DNA of 64,000 bases from Acinetobacter soli. GTDB lineage: Bacteria; Pseudomonadota; Gammaproteobacteria; Pseudomonadales; Moraxellaceae. Positions 1 to 8,215 of this stretch are shown one piece after another (positions within the stretch are counted from its first letter, which is position 1; each line of letters starts with the position of its first letter). A program made the translations under genes and the position numbers. The stretch spans positions 1 to 64,000 of the forward strand of contig NZ_BBNM01000015.1 of NCBI RefSeq assembly GCF_000760595.1. The letters run 5' to 3'. The notes below the pieces were generated by a model. It worked only from the letters and a program-made list of their open reading frames with translations. It did not search any database and had not been told where the DNA came from.

Positions 1-190
1 AGTTTGCTGGCACATTGGTTTTGTCTGCATCAAATAAGGCCATGGTTGCATAACTATAGTTGCCGCCTTGCGCCTCGACTAAATCAAGTGACATTTGGCG
101 AATATGATTGAGCAAAACAGTTAATGCATTTTTAAACTGTGATTCGGTGATGGTGTTCCCGATAAAATCGTAATCGCTCGGTACAGTCAT
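1..190 (-). CDS. Phage tail-region protein, 3' part cut off by window edge
   Basis: Reading leftward from the ATG at 190, an open frame runs off the window edge and gives 63 residues beginning MTVPSDYDFIGNTITESQ. A GAGGG ribosome site lies just upstream. No domain is recognised in this fragment. Its place directly after the DUF2460 and DUF2163 tail-tip genes, in the same direction, suggests a further tail-tip or fibre component, but that is inference from position. A terminator-like hairpin separates it from the preceding gene. Confidence 0.6.
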   Translation of the reverse strand, partial: MTVPSDYDFIGNTITESQFKNALTVLLNHIRQMSLDLVEAQGGNYSYATMALFDADKTNVPAN

Positions 191-207
191 TGGGTTACCC
201 TCAAGAA

Positions 208-230
208 CAAAAAACCCCGCGAATGCGAGG
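208..230 (-). terminator. Terminator-like hairpin after the DUF2163 gene
   Basis: On the minus strand a 6-bp stem (215-220 with 225-230, four-base loop) is followed by a run of T (208-214). It sits between two co-directional tail genes, so late transcription must pass it. Confidence 0.65.
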
Positions 231-249
231 CTTAGAAAGTTAAATTTGA

Positions 250-1107
250 TTAAACAGACGTTTCCGGAATTGGAATAAACGGCGCGCCGCGGAAACGGGA
301 AAAGTTATTGAAGCGGTTCTGGCAGGTTTCCAGACGCTTGTCGCAACCCGGATACACCTTGATTCTTTGCCCCACCTCAGGATCTTCAAGTAGTGGCAAA
401 GTCAGCAGGAGGACATCAAACTCATGCAAACGAATCGTGCGTTTAAGCCCTTTGTTTCCACCTTCTAAAAACTCAATCACCCCTTGTGTGAACCAGCCCT
501 GCGGCTGGTGGATATCACATAGGATCCGCGATGCAGTACTGCCAGCAGAAATCGTAGTTTCAAGCACATAATTTTCACGATTCAAACCACAGGCGTGATC
601 AAACAGTGTATTGCTGCAGCTTGGCTGGTATAGGTTACGCGGCATCTGCACGTTCAATTCATCCAGATCTGATGCGACACTGGCGTGAATCGTATTGCGA
701 TCGAACTCAGGTTCAATAATTCGGCCTTCAAACAACTTGATTGTTCCTGCACTGGTATCCGTTGGTGTGGATGCATCCATAAAAATACGTTCAAGCTTGA
801 AACGTGCACCGTCCATCTGGCCATTATGAAAAGCCTGAACAATACGCAAACTTTCAAAAGTTTCTTCATCAGTAACGTCAATGGTTACAGACAGATTATC
901 CACTTCCACACCCAATGATAATGTGATGCCATCCCGACTAATGATGGGTCCATCAGAATGATAAAGCTCACCCGCAACAATAAGATCAAAGTCATAATTG
1001 GTGTATCTATAGATATCATTCTGGATCGTCGTGATCGTATATAGATCCGCCATCACGAACTGATTGGCATCTAACAATGCAATAAGTTTTTCCGAGGCTG
1101 CTCTCAT
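250..1107 (-). CDS. DUF2163 / BR0599-family phage tail-tip (hub) protein
   Basis: The 285-residue protein matches the DUF2163/BR0599 family, which includes the gene-transfer-agent tail hub component gp13. The N-terminal part is a beta-rich domain (about 1-160). The C-terminal part holds two cysteine pairs, one in a CSNTLFDHAC stretch and one in GCDKRLETC, before a conserved FNNFSRFRGAPFIP ending. Related hub proteins bind an iron-sulfur cluster through such cysteines, so a cluster is plausible here (inference). The start overlaps the stop of the upstream DUF2460 gene by four bases, indicating translational coupling. The pair is typical of long-tailed siphophages. Confidence 0.88.
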   Translation of the reverse strand: MRAASEKLIALLDANQFVMADLYTITTIQNDIYRYTNYDFDLIVAGELYHSDGPIISRDGITLSLGVEVDNLSVTIDVTDEETFESLRIVQAFHNGQMDGARFKLERIFMDASTPTDTSAGTIKLFEGRIIEPEFDRNTIHASVASDLDELNVQMPRNLYQPSCSNTLFDHACGLNRENYVLETTISAGSTASRILCDIHQPQGWFTQGVIEFLEGGNKGLKRTIRLHEFDVLLLTLPLLEDPEVGQRIKVYPGCDKRLETCQNRFNNFSRFRGAPFIPIPETSV

Positions 1108-1745
1108 ACTTTATTCCCCAGTGAGCCTACCATTTCGACTTTTCCAGCTTTCCAGAGTTTGCTCATAAAATTGGTGTACTGCTGTTCATCATCTGCAAAG
1201 CGGCAGCGATAATAATAGGTGCCGGTGATCGTGATAGATTCACCTGCGGCTAACGGAATAGGCATTTGCAGCAAACCATTATTAGTAATACTAAACTGAA
1301 GTAGCCACATTTGATCATCAGGATCTGACCACATCGGTTTTGATGCAACTTCATCCCACATCAACGGATCTTTACTCTGTTCCGCTTGCGTATGCTGCAA
1401 AGGGATCTGAGTGATATTGATCTGCTTATAAAGCTGGAATGACGTTTGCACCCCATCCCCAATGAATGTGCACTGAAATTCATTGTCCTCAGGCATCTTG
1501 AAAAGGAATGAATCAAATGAGCCACGGCGCTCAAGAAAAAACCCCTCTAGCTGCTGTAATTCCTTGCGTCCTTTGCTTTCACGAAGAAAGGCAAAGGACA
1601 TACTGATTTGATACTTGGGCACTGCCTGATAGCTGGCCCGTAGCTCGCGGCCGTTTACGGACTGCATGATCTTGGTATTGAACATCGGGGTTTTGGTGAG
1701 ATCCCAGTCTAGACCCGGCAGTTCAGGAAACAATACGTCTGACAT
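1104..1745 (-). CDS. DUF2460 family phage distal tail protein
   Basis: This 213-residue protein opens with MSDVLFPELPGLDWDLTKTP and shows the DUF2460 (TIGR02217) layout: an N-terminal LFP..PGL motif, a central NGRELRASYQAVP segment and a C-terminal beta-barrel-like region ending in WKAGKVEMVG. In gene-transfer agents the homologue gp12 is the distal tail protein linking the tube to the hub. It lies between the tape measure gene and the DUF2163 gene, the usual position, and overlaps the latter by an ATGA. Confidence 0.88.
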   Translation of the reverse strand: MSDVLFPELPGLDWDLTKTPMFNTKIMQSVNGRELRASYQAVPKYQISMSFAFLRESKGRKELQQLEGFFLERRGSFDSFLFKMPEDNEFQCTFIGDGVQTSFQLYKQINITQIPLQHTQAEQSKDPLMWDEVASKPMWSDPDDQMWLLQFSITNNGLLQMPIPLAAGESITITGTYYYRCRFADDEQQYTNFMSKLWKAGKVEMVGSLGNKV

Positions 1746-1754
1746 GAATCCTCC

Positions 1755-4700
1755 TTATTTACCAAAATTACGGCTATAACCTTTCAAGCTGTTTGCTACA
1801 GCTTTACCGTTTTTCTTCAGCCATCGATCAGCGCCTTTAGTGTCTACAAATCCAAGATTAAAGTGATACGAATCACCACCAGATGCAGCAGCAGGATCAG
1901 CAAAATCACCATTGGCCATAGATTTACCCAACGCACGAATGGTATTTGCATGCTGTTTCGGCAATACCATTTCTTCTTCGTGCAATTGCGTCATAGGGTT
2001 TACACCGGCGGGAATGTCGTAACCGCCACGGGCAGAGGCCACCTTGCCCACAAGTGCAGCAACGCCCGCAAAAGCGGCAACACCTAAAGCAATGTTTACA
2101 GGGAATGGAATGGACGCCATGGTTTTGGCCATAGCCTCCCATGCCGACATCATGATGGATTTAATGGTTTCCATGATTTTTAAACCAATACGCGCAAAGA
2201 CACCGACACTGGTCGCAGCAGTCTTGGCTCCTTCACCAGCCACAACAGCACCGGTCTGGGCAGCTTGGCCAGCAACCTCGGCAGCCGTCTCAGTCTGAAT
2301 AAAACCCATTTTAATGGCCATTCTTCTGGATAGACCAATCATGTACTCGCGTAGCGGCTCAGTTACCATTTTCTGAATAAAGAAGCCCGCCATCTCAGTC
2401 ATGATTGCATTGCTTGCATTTCTCCAGGTCAAGGTACCATTCATCATCGATTGAATGCCTTTGTCCCATAGGCTTGAAATACGATCAGTAAGGCCGCCAA
2501 ACTTTTTCTCGAAATCCTTCATCTGGGCTTCAGACATGAGATTAAATGATTGCGTATTGGCGACCTTCTGATCAGTATCCAGATTTGCAATATCATTGGT
2601 GATCCGGCTCTGATTACCACCCTTACCTGAGATCGATGAGTACTGCTCCTCAAGTTTTAAACGCTCTTCCAGACCATTGCGCTTGATTGCCCGAAGCTGA
2701 TCCTCAAGTTGCTTCTCCATCTGAACCTTTTGAGCGTTCGAGATTTTATTTGCATCTAAAAGTGCCTGAATACGGGCTTTTTCAATATCAAAGATACGCT
2801 GTGCCTGTTCAATTGCGTTTGCAATTTCCTGCTCACGGATCTCTTTAATTTTCTCGAACTGTTCTGCACGCAAAGCCTTGATCTTGTCGCTGGCCAATTT
2901 CTCAGCCTTGATTCTTAGCTGTGCTTTTTCAGCATCGGGAATTTTGGCCTTCTCGATATCCTCCAAGGCTTTTTTTAGATCTAGCTGAATTTTTTCCTCT
3001 TCAGTAGCATACTTGTAGCGGATATCAGCGATTGCCTTGGCTTCCCGCTCGGCCTCACGTTCTGCATCAGATTTGCCTTTCTTCGGTTTTTTCTCCTTCT
3101 CATCCTTTTTACCCGTACCTATGCCACGATTGGAATTAAAGGTCGGTGATTTGGCTGGCTTTGAGATTTCCTCAGTGGCGTTTGGATCTTTAAGAAAAAG
3201 TAACTGAAGCTTTTTACCGCCATTATTTGCAGAACTTGAAATATTCTGTCCTGCCTGAACCAAAGAATTACTGACAGTTAATGCCGAATTATTGAAAGCA
3301 GTTTTAATGTCTTTCGCACGACTTATCATTTTGTTGGTGTACTGATCTGTGATCGATCCTATCTTTGCTAGACTGCTTTCATAATTTGCAGAAGCGCCAG
3401 AAAAATCAAAACTCAAGATACTTTTAACTACACTACCAAATGTCTGAAACTTAATGCTTAAAACATCAAGACCAAACTGAATCGTATCTCTAAAACCACC
3501 AAAGGCATTCAAGGCAATATTGATTGCTACGGCAATTGCCTGGCATACAGTTGTGATGACAACTCTAATTGCAGAAAATGCAATATTAATTCCAACCTGT
3601 AAGCCGACTGCAGCGGCACCGAAACCTTTAAGGGCACCTGATACCAGATCCATAAAACTAATCTGCTCCAGACTGCCATCACCGATGTCAGAAGTTAAGT
3701 CACTCCAGATCCCGCCTACTGTTGCAAATAGATCCTGAGAAATCTGTGCCCAACTCTCAAAGATTGTGATAATTGCAGAAATTGAACCATCGATCGCATC
3801 TTTTGATTTGGTTGCAGAGGATAGAAAATCATCTGCCATGGTCTTTAGACCAGGTGCGAGCTCGGCAATGATTCGCCCTACCAAGCCTCTAATTGTGGCG
3901 CTAATTAATCCTAATGCCGCATCAAATTCCTTGGTGGCTTGAATGGCCTTATCGTCCAGAATTACTCCCAGATCATGCGCTTGCTTTGAATATTCCTTAA
4001 GCTTTTGGGCATTGTTTTCGAGCAGCGGGGAAAGAAGCATTGCATCATTCGCAATAGATTCCATATAGAATGTCATCTCAGCTTGCGATACGTTAGCCTT
4101 CTTCAGCGTCTCATAGTATTTACCGAGAATCTGAGGGCCAGATAAGCCCTGAAATTCTTTTGCAGTCACACCAACCTTAGGTGCAATCTTCTCGAAGAAA
4201 TCTTTCATTTCTCCGCCACCGGTCTGCATGAAGTCACCGAACTTGTCGTTGACATCTTTCATGATATCGCCAAGCTTTTCTTGACTGATACCTACAGATT
4301 TCGATGCAAAAGCCCACTCTTGAAATTCAAGGGTTGTTGAATTGGCTAGACGTGACATATTTTCAAGTTCACGCGCGTTTCTGATTAATTCTCCAGTCAA
4401 GGCGCTGATCTGTAAAACGAGTTCACTACCAATATTGGCCAGAAAATTGCCGAGAAAGCTCGTACCTACTCCACTGCCAGAGCTACCACCTGAACCACCA
4501 GATCCACTGCCTCCTCCACCCCCACCGCCTGAACCCAGTCGATTACGCAAATGATCAACACTTGTTTTTAAACGGTCCAGAGAGCCGCGCAACATTGTGC
4601 TGGTCGCATCAATATTGATGACTGTATTCAGATTGATGTTTGAACCATTTAATTGACTCAAGGCACGATTTATCATGGCTTTTGCCTGACTTAACTGCGC

Positions 4701-5267
4701 TGCAAGCAATGGTAAATTGACTGTAATTCTGATCGCACTTGATAAAGTGGATTGCAACGTGGTCGTAATGGTATTTTTGGCTTGATGCAATTGAGCTTGT
4801 AGCGTTGAAGTATCAAGGCCCAACTTGATTTTAACTTGCTGCCCCGAAACCGAGTTGAGTCTTCTTTGAATCTCATGAATATCGATATCAAGTTTTACAT
4901 TTTGAATAGGTAAAGATGATAAGCGAGATCTGATTAGATTTTCAGCGTGTCCTATCTCGGAACTCAAAGACGTCGTGTCGATTTTTAACTTGATTGATGC
5001 ATCATCTACAATATTATTAATTTGGGTTTTGATTGTATTTGCAGCACTGCTTAATCGCTGTTTAACGGCGCTCATGTCGATATTTAGACTAACATCGATA
5101 TTTTTAAGAGAATCACGTACCCCATCAAATGCCGTTTTAATGCTATCTGCAATACGATTAATGTCATTAGCAGCAGATTGAACTTTGTTAGTTGCCTGAT
5201 TCATGCCATCGGAAAGTGAATCCGTTGAGGCTGTGATCTTTACTTCAACTTCATTTTGGTTAGCCAT
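1755..5267 (-). CDS. Phage tail tape measure protein
   Basis: At 1,170 residues this is the longest phage gene in the window. Roughly residues 55-245 contain about six degenerate repeats of around 30 residues built on an IDxxxLxxxLxxAxxxIxxxL pattern, followed by a Gly/Ser linker. A central part is hydrophobic (around GFGAAAVGLQVGINIAFSA). A long charged coiled coil follows (rich in EREAEREAKAIADIRYK-type sequence). Near the C-terminus are a second hydrophobic stretch (NIALGVAAFAGVAALVG) and an EEMVLPKQHANTIRALG motif common in tape measures. The protein sets tail length and is probably extruded into the host envelope on infection. At about 0.15 nm per residue a tail of roughly 175 nm would be expected (inference). 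Confidence 0.93.
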   Translation of the reverse strand: MANQNEVEVKITASTDSLSDGMNQATNKVQSAANDINRIADSIKTAFDGVRDSLKNIDVSLNIDMSAVKQRLSSAANTIKTQINNIVDDASIKLKIDTTSLSSEIGHAENLIRSRLSSLPIQNVKLDIDIHEIQRRLNSVSGQQVKIKLGLDTSTLQAQLHQAKNTITTTLQSTLSSAIRITVNLPLLAAQLSQAKAMINRALSQLNGSNINLNTVINIDATSTMLRGSLDRLKTSVDHLRNRLGSGGGGGGGSGSGGSGGSSGSGVGTSFLGNFLANIGSELVLQISALTGELIRNARELENMSRLANSTTLEFQEWAFASKSVGISQEKLGDIMKDVNDKFGDFMQTGGGEMKDFFEKIAPKVGVTAKEFQGLSGPQILGKYYETLKKANVSQAEMTFYMESIANDAMLLSPLLENNAQKLKEYSKQAHDLGVILDDKAIQATKEFDAALGLISATIRGLVGRIIAELAPGLKTMADDFLSSATKSKDAIDGSISAIITIFESWAQISQDLFATVGGIWSDLTSDIGDGSLEQISFMDLVSGALKGFGAAAVGLQVGINIAFSAIRVVITTVCQAIAVAINIALNAFGGFRDTIQFGLDVLSIKFQTFGSVVKSILSFDFSGASANYESSLAKIGSITDQYTNKMISRAKDIKTAFNNSALTVSNSLVQAGQNISSSANNGGKKLQLLFLKDPNATEEISKPAKSPTFNSNRGIGTGKKDEKEKKPKKGKSDAEREAEREAKAIADIRYKYATEEEKIQLDLKKALEDIEKAKIPDAEKAQLRIKAEKLASDKIKALRAEQFEKIKEIREQEIANAIEQAQRIFDIEKARIQALLDANKISNAQKVQMEKQLEDQLRAIKRNGLEERLKLEEQYSSISGKGGNQSRITNDIANLDTDQKVANTQSFNLMSEAQMKDFEKKFGGLTDRISSLWDKGIQSMMNGTLTWRNASNAIMTEMAGFFIQKMVTEPLREYMIGLSRRMAIKMGFIQTETAAEVAGQAAQTGAVVAGEGAKTAATSVGVFARIGLKIMETIKSIMMSAWEAMAKTMASIPFPVNIALGVAAFAGVAALVGKVASARGGYDIPAGVNPMTQLHEEEMVLPKQHANTIRALGKSMANGDFADPAAASGGDSYHFNLGFVDTKGADRWLKKNGKAVANSLKGYSRNFGK

Positions 5268-5293
5268 TAAACTTTTCCTCAGGCATAAAAAAA

Positions 5294-5316
5294 ACCGACC
5301 AATGGCCGGTTTTTTT
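5294..5316. terminator. Bidirectional terminator downstream of the zinc-ribbon gene
   Basis: A 7-bp stem (5294-5300 with 5304-5310, one G-U pair) is flanked by A-rich sequence on the left and a T-run on the right. It closes the transcription unit of the 5329-5826 gene and precedes the tape measure gene. Confidence 0.75.
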
Positions 5317-5328
5317 ATTTAAAATTTT

Positions 5329-5826
5329 TTAAATAACAACTAAATCTGTGATTGCACAGCTTGATGATGAAGCTTGACTATGTATAAACCCCATATTGAA
5401 GTTTTTGAAAGTTCGTGTTTCACCTGCTTTTACAATTTCAAAAACTTGTCTTTTGTTGCTGTCAATTTTGGTTCCACTATTCGAAGTATGATTACATTCA
5501 ACTTCAAAATCCTTAATATCCCTGGTTCCAGTATTTTTTACTGTCATATCAATCATCATGATATTGTCAAAACCAGCTTTACTCCAATCAAAATCAAATT
5601 TTACATCTTGGAGTGCTTGTTCTTTGGGAGACAAGGTTTTTGTACCATCTGATGATGTGGTTGATTCACCTCCAATCATTGAAGCTAATATTCCAAAAAC
5701 AATTACACCAAGAATTATCCAAGTCAATTTTGATGTTGGTTTTTTAACTTTGGCACCACAATTTGGACAGGTTTTTGCTTGCGTGCTAACTTGCGCCCCA
5801 CATTCTTTACAATTAATTAAAGCCAT
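5329..5826 (-). CDS. Zinc-ribbon membrane-anchored protein, moron-like insertion in the tail operon
   Basis: The 165-residue protein starts with a zinc ribbon (Cys6, Cys9, Cys20, Cys23: CKECG and CPNCG). One membrane helix follows (about 34-50, LTWIILGVIVFGILASM), then an exported beta-rich domain from about residue 75 with a TVKNTGTRDIKDFEVEC pattern like FxLD/immunoglobulin-like domains. Zinc-ribbon plus membrane-helix proteins of this sort are often of unknown function. It sits between the tail chaperones and the tape measure gene with its own promoter candidate (5858-5886) and terminator (5294-5316). That is the layout of a lysogeny-expressed cargo gene, not a structural gene. A role in altering the lysogen surface is only a guess. 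Confidence 0.72.
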   Translation of the reverse strand: MALINCKECGAQVSTQAKTCPNCGAKVKKPTSKLTWIILGVIVFGILASMIGGESTTSSDGTKTLSPKEQALQDVKFDFDWSKAGFDNIMMIDMTVKNTGTRDIKDFEVECNHTSNSGTKIDSNKRQVFEIVKAGETRTFKNFNMGFIHSQASSSSCAITDLVVI

Positions 5827-5857
5827 ATATTTCTCTTTGTTTTAATGAAATTGTCTA

Positions 5858-5886
5858 ACTTTAATAAACACTGTGTAATAAATCAA
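5858..5886 (-). promoter_or_regulatory. Candidate promoter for the zinc-ribbon gene
   Basis: On the minus strand TTGATT (5881-5886) and TAAAGT (5858-5863) are separated by 17 bases, about 30 bases before the start of the zinc-ribbon gene. The -10 matches four of six consensus positions. Confidence 0.45.
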
Positions 5887-5897
5887 TCAGGGCAGCC

Positions 5898-6131
5898 TTA
5901 ACCACCCTGAGGGAAATTCATAAGATCATCCATCATTTTGTCATCATCGGATTCAATATCATCAAAACTCGGGCTATCTTCAATCCCCATAAATGCTTCA
6001 AGAATCCGACATAGACGCTGGATACCGACTTCGGCGGGAGGATACTGTTTTTGATACGCATTCAAAGCATTTAATCTCGGAAAATCCAACTCGTTAAGAA
6101 CGTAGTCATAGTCTTTACCGAGCGTAAGCAC
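5898..6131 (-). CDS. Tail assembly chaperone, C-terminal part reached by -1 frameshift
   Basis: From a GTG at 6131 this frame gives 77 residues, but it is open further upstream and reads NWEELYAHLVLTLGKDYDY across the stop of the preceding gene, so the real product probably begins inside that gene. Its frame is -1 relative to the 6158-6469 gene, matching the G/GT-type arrangement of siphophage tail chaperones. In those phages the short and frameshifted long forms coat the tape measure during tail assembly. The C-terminus is acidic (DDIESDDDKMMDDL). Independent initiation at the GTG is possible: a GGAGGAG lies upstream but at about 15 bases, which is far. Confidence 0.7.
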   Translation of the reverse strand: MLTLGKDYDYVLNELDFPRLNALNAYQKQYPPAEVGIQRLCRILEAFMGIEDSPSFDDIESDDDKMMDDLMNFPQGG

Positions 6132-6157
6132 TAAATGCGCATACAGCTCCTCCCAGT

Positions 6158-6469
6158 TTATTCCCCCGATGACTCACCGGCATCCGCTTTACCAGTAAGG
6201 CCAGATACAGACATGACCGCGCCCATGACCTCTTGAAGCTGGTCCATGTAAAGCATATCAGCTACATCTTCGCGTGTGATGTCAGGATAATTACGCTTTA
6301 AAGACTTATGTGCCACATCAATCACTGTCCCAACATCATTTGGCTGAAAGCCCTGTAATGCCGGTAGGAGTTTTTCGACTGCACCAAGCGACAACGGCGC
6401 GAAAACAAAAGCCTGATCGTCAATGATAATAGTTGTACCACGCGGGTTTTCTACTTGTTTGAATTGCAT
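6158..6469 (-). CDS. Phage tail assembly chaperone (short form)
   Basis: The product is 103 residues, starting MQFKQVENPRGTTII. I chose the ATG at 6469, not the one at 6493, because GGAG lies 8 bases upstream of it and it clears the stop of the major tail protein gene (6475). The position between major tail protein and tape measure is that of the tail assembly chaperone in siphophages. The 3' end carries GGGGGAA in frame (6161-6167) directly before the TAA, at which a -1 shift would join it to the next frame. The assignment rests on position and frame arrangement more than on recognised sequence. Confidence 0.75.
   Translation of the reverse strand: MQFKQVENPRGTTIIIDDQAFVFAPLSLGAVEKLLPALQGFQPNDVGTVIDVAHKSLKRNYPDITREDVADMLYMDQLQEVMGAVMSVSGLTGKADAGESSGE
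6161..6167 (-). promoter_or_regulatory. Putative -1 ribosomal frameshift site
   Basis: In the zero frame the sequence is G GGG GAA TAA. A -1 slip keeps perfect pairing in the P site (GGG to GGG) and bypasses the adjacent stop, continuing GGA ATA AAC TGG GAG into an open frame. It is not a canonical XXXYYYZ heptamer in the A site. A GGGAGGAG follows the TAA within 10 bases. Confidence 0.5.
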
Positions 6470-6474
6470 ATGTG

Positions 6475-7242
6475 TTACTCCGAAGTGGTCCATTTAAATA
6501 CGCGGTTCAGGTCATCGGCCATTGGCTGAAATTCAAATTCAGGTAGATCGTAGTCGTCCTGTTTTGAACTGAACGCCAGCTTGTTGCTCACGCAGCGGAA
6601 GAACTCCATGCCAAAGAACTTGCCCTTGTAGTCGCGCATCAGATCGACAGCAAACTCAGGCGTGTAACCCATGTCCAGATTTGTTACCGTTCCAGACTTG
6701 GCACCCGCCACGCTGGTAGAGTATTTAAAGCTGATAAATACCGTCTTGTTGGCATCGGCAGTAGCAAACGTATATACGCCTGTTGTTTCATTGACGCTGT
6801 ACTGACCTGCTACCGGTGCGCTGGCCACACGCTTGAGCGGAATTGCCTTGCCATCGGTGACGCCCAGATCTTTTTTAAATGTGCCACTGTTGGGAACAGT
6901 TGGCGTTACAGATCCACCAGAAGGAATGACTTCACCATTAATCGTTTGCGTAACGACATCCAGACCACCTTCGGCAATAATCCCACCAAAGAAGATCGAG
7001 TTAAGTAGCGCACCATTAATACGGCCAAAGGTAGCCTTGCACTTAATAGAGCCTTTACCGCGTGCAGCATCAACCGCAAACTGGCCACGGCCAAATAGTT
7101 CTTTTAAATCGTAACTGATATCAACCGATACAGACTGCATCACACCCACTTCAACCGGGGTGGCATTACTGATCGGCTGCCCATAGACATCCTGAATTGG
7201 CGTAGCAAAGACTTTTCCTGCACCAAATAAATATTGAGCCAT
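6475..7242 (-). CDS. Phage major tail (tube) protein
   Basis: This 255-residue protein forms the tail tube subunit. It begins MAQYLFGAGKVFATPIQD and contains a SVDISYDLKELFGRGQFAVD segment resembling major tail proteins of Acinetobacter and Pseudomonas siphophages. It continues with VTQTINGEVIPSGGSVTP, and the C-terminal half (FRCVSNKLAFSSKQDDYDLPEFEFQ) ends in the usual beta-rich tail-tube pattern. It lies between the tail terminator and the tail chaperones. A hairpin with a weak T-run precedes it, so it may also be made from processed or terminated-and-restarted messages. Confidence 0.83.
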   Translation of the reverse strand: MAQYLFGAGKVFATPIQDVYGQPISNATPVEVGVMQSVSVDISYDLKELFGRGQFAVDAARGKGSIKCKATFGRINGALLNSIFFGGIIAEGGLDVVTQTINGEVIPSGGSVTPTVPNSGTFKKDLGVTDGKAIPLKRVASAPVAGQYSVNETTGVYTFATADANKTVFISFKYSTSVAGAKSGTVTNLDMGYTPEFAVDLMRDYKGKFFGMEFFRCVSNKLAFSSKQDDYDLPEFEFQPMADDLNRVFKWTTSE

Positions 7243-7260
7243 AACGACCTCTTAAAAATG

Positions 7261-7285
7261 AGAAAACCGCCATGAAAGGCGGTTT
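7261..7285 (-). terminator. Hairpin between tail terminator and major tail protein genes
   Basis: An 8-bp perfect stem (7264-7271 with 7278-7285, six-base loop) is followed on the minus strand by a short run of T. It is either a weak terminator or an mRNA-stabilising hairpin. Confidence 0.55.
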
Positions 7286-7304
7286 AAAAAGTGTTTATAA
7301 AAAA

Positions 7305-7739
7305 TTAGGCGACTAGGATAACTACAGGAATTATCGCTACAGCTTGATCCCCCAAAGTGCCTTCATCTGTTTCTATGGTTCCCTCAATCCAACAGTGCTC
7401 AACCAATCCGTTTAGGGTTTGGCATTTATTAATATCTGGAAATTGTGGTGCCAATGCATTTTCAATTGCATCTAAAATAGGATTGATCACGCTACCTGGT
7501 ATTTGTTTTCCAGTCGTTTGAACATAGACATAGATATCAGCTTCCAAGATCCACTTAGCGTAGAGCCCTTTAACTGGATTACCCTGGGTTGCAGTCTGAT
7601 TACCCTGAGCAACACATAAGTATGGCTGCTCTATGGACTTCACGTCATTCCAATGCCTAAGTCGACGTTCAGCAACCACAATGCCAGGAACGATTGATAC
7701 ACGATCAAAAAGTGCAGCATAGATCTCTTCACGATTCAT
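7305..7739 (-). CDS. Phage tail terminator / minor tail protein
   Basis: The 144-residue protein (MNREEIYAALFDRVSIVPG) has a compact alpha/beta pattern with an N-terminal helix, a hydrophobic WILEADIYVYVQT strand and a PILDAIENALAP helix, as in lambda gpU-like and HK97-type tail terminators. Such proteins cap the tail tube and connect it to the head. It overlaps the preceding gp10-like gene by four bases and precedes the major tail protein gene, the expected order. Sequence recognition is moderate; position supports the call. Confidence 0.7.
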   Translation of the reverse strand: MNREEIYAALFDRVSIVPGIVVAERRLRHWNDVKSIEQPYLCVAQGNQTATQGNPVKGLYAKWILEADIYVYVQTTGKQIPGSVINPILDAIENALAPQFPDINKCQTLNGLVEHCWIEGTIETDEGTLGDQAVAIIPVVILVA

Positions 7740-8215
7740 AAGATCCCCCGATTTACAGATTCTCTCAAAGTCGCCAAGATTTCCGGCGCCATATCTGCCA
7801 AAGCCGAACCCAAGAATGATTTAGCCGGCAAATTCACATGCCGACTATGTGAGCGGATCTCAACAGTTTTGGGTGTAATATCCTTACCCCATGCTTTTTT
7901 GATTTGTCTCAGATGCGCTTTAACTGAAACATCACCATTAAAGCCAAGCTCATGAGCACGAGCATACTCAACATTGGTACCAACAATACCAGTTACCAAT
8001 TCTTGCTCTGCAGTAACTCTATGTGTAATTGAACGTCTTAGACGTCCAGTTCTTACATTGAGGACTTGACCAGATAACTTATCTACCTTCACCTTGGTGA
8101 GTAATTTTAAAGTTAACCGGCCAATACTCTTTTGAACATGAGAAGTGATTTCACGATATTGTTGATTTAAGCTTGCAACTACCTGAGCATCACCTTTAAC
8201 TGAAGATTCAATCAT
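7736..8215 (-). CDS. HK97 gp10-like head-tail joining / tail completion protein
   Basis: At 159 residues it has the HK97-gp10 pattern: an N-terminal helical part, NVRTGRLRRSITHRV, then IVGTNVEYARAHELGFNG and a C-terminal LPAKSFLGSALADMAPEI. The RTGxLRxSI and xYAxxHExG motifs are characteristic. Members act at the neck, linking the head connector to the tail. Overlaps of four bases with both neighbours (8212-8215 and 7736-7739) indicate a tightly coupled operon. Confidence 0.86.
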   Translation of the reverse strand: MIESSVKGDAQVVASLNQQYREITSHVQKSIGRLTLKLLTKVKVDKLSGQVLNVRTGRLRRSITHRVTAEQELVTGIVGTNVEYARAHELGFNGDVSVKAHLRQIKKAWGKDITPKTVEIRSHSRHVNLPAKSFLGSALADMAPEILATLRESVNRGIL

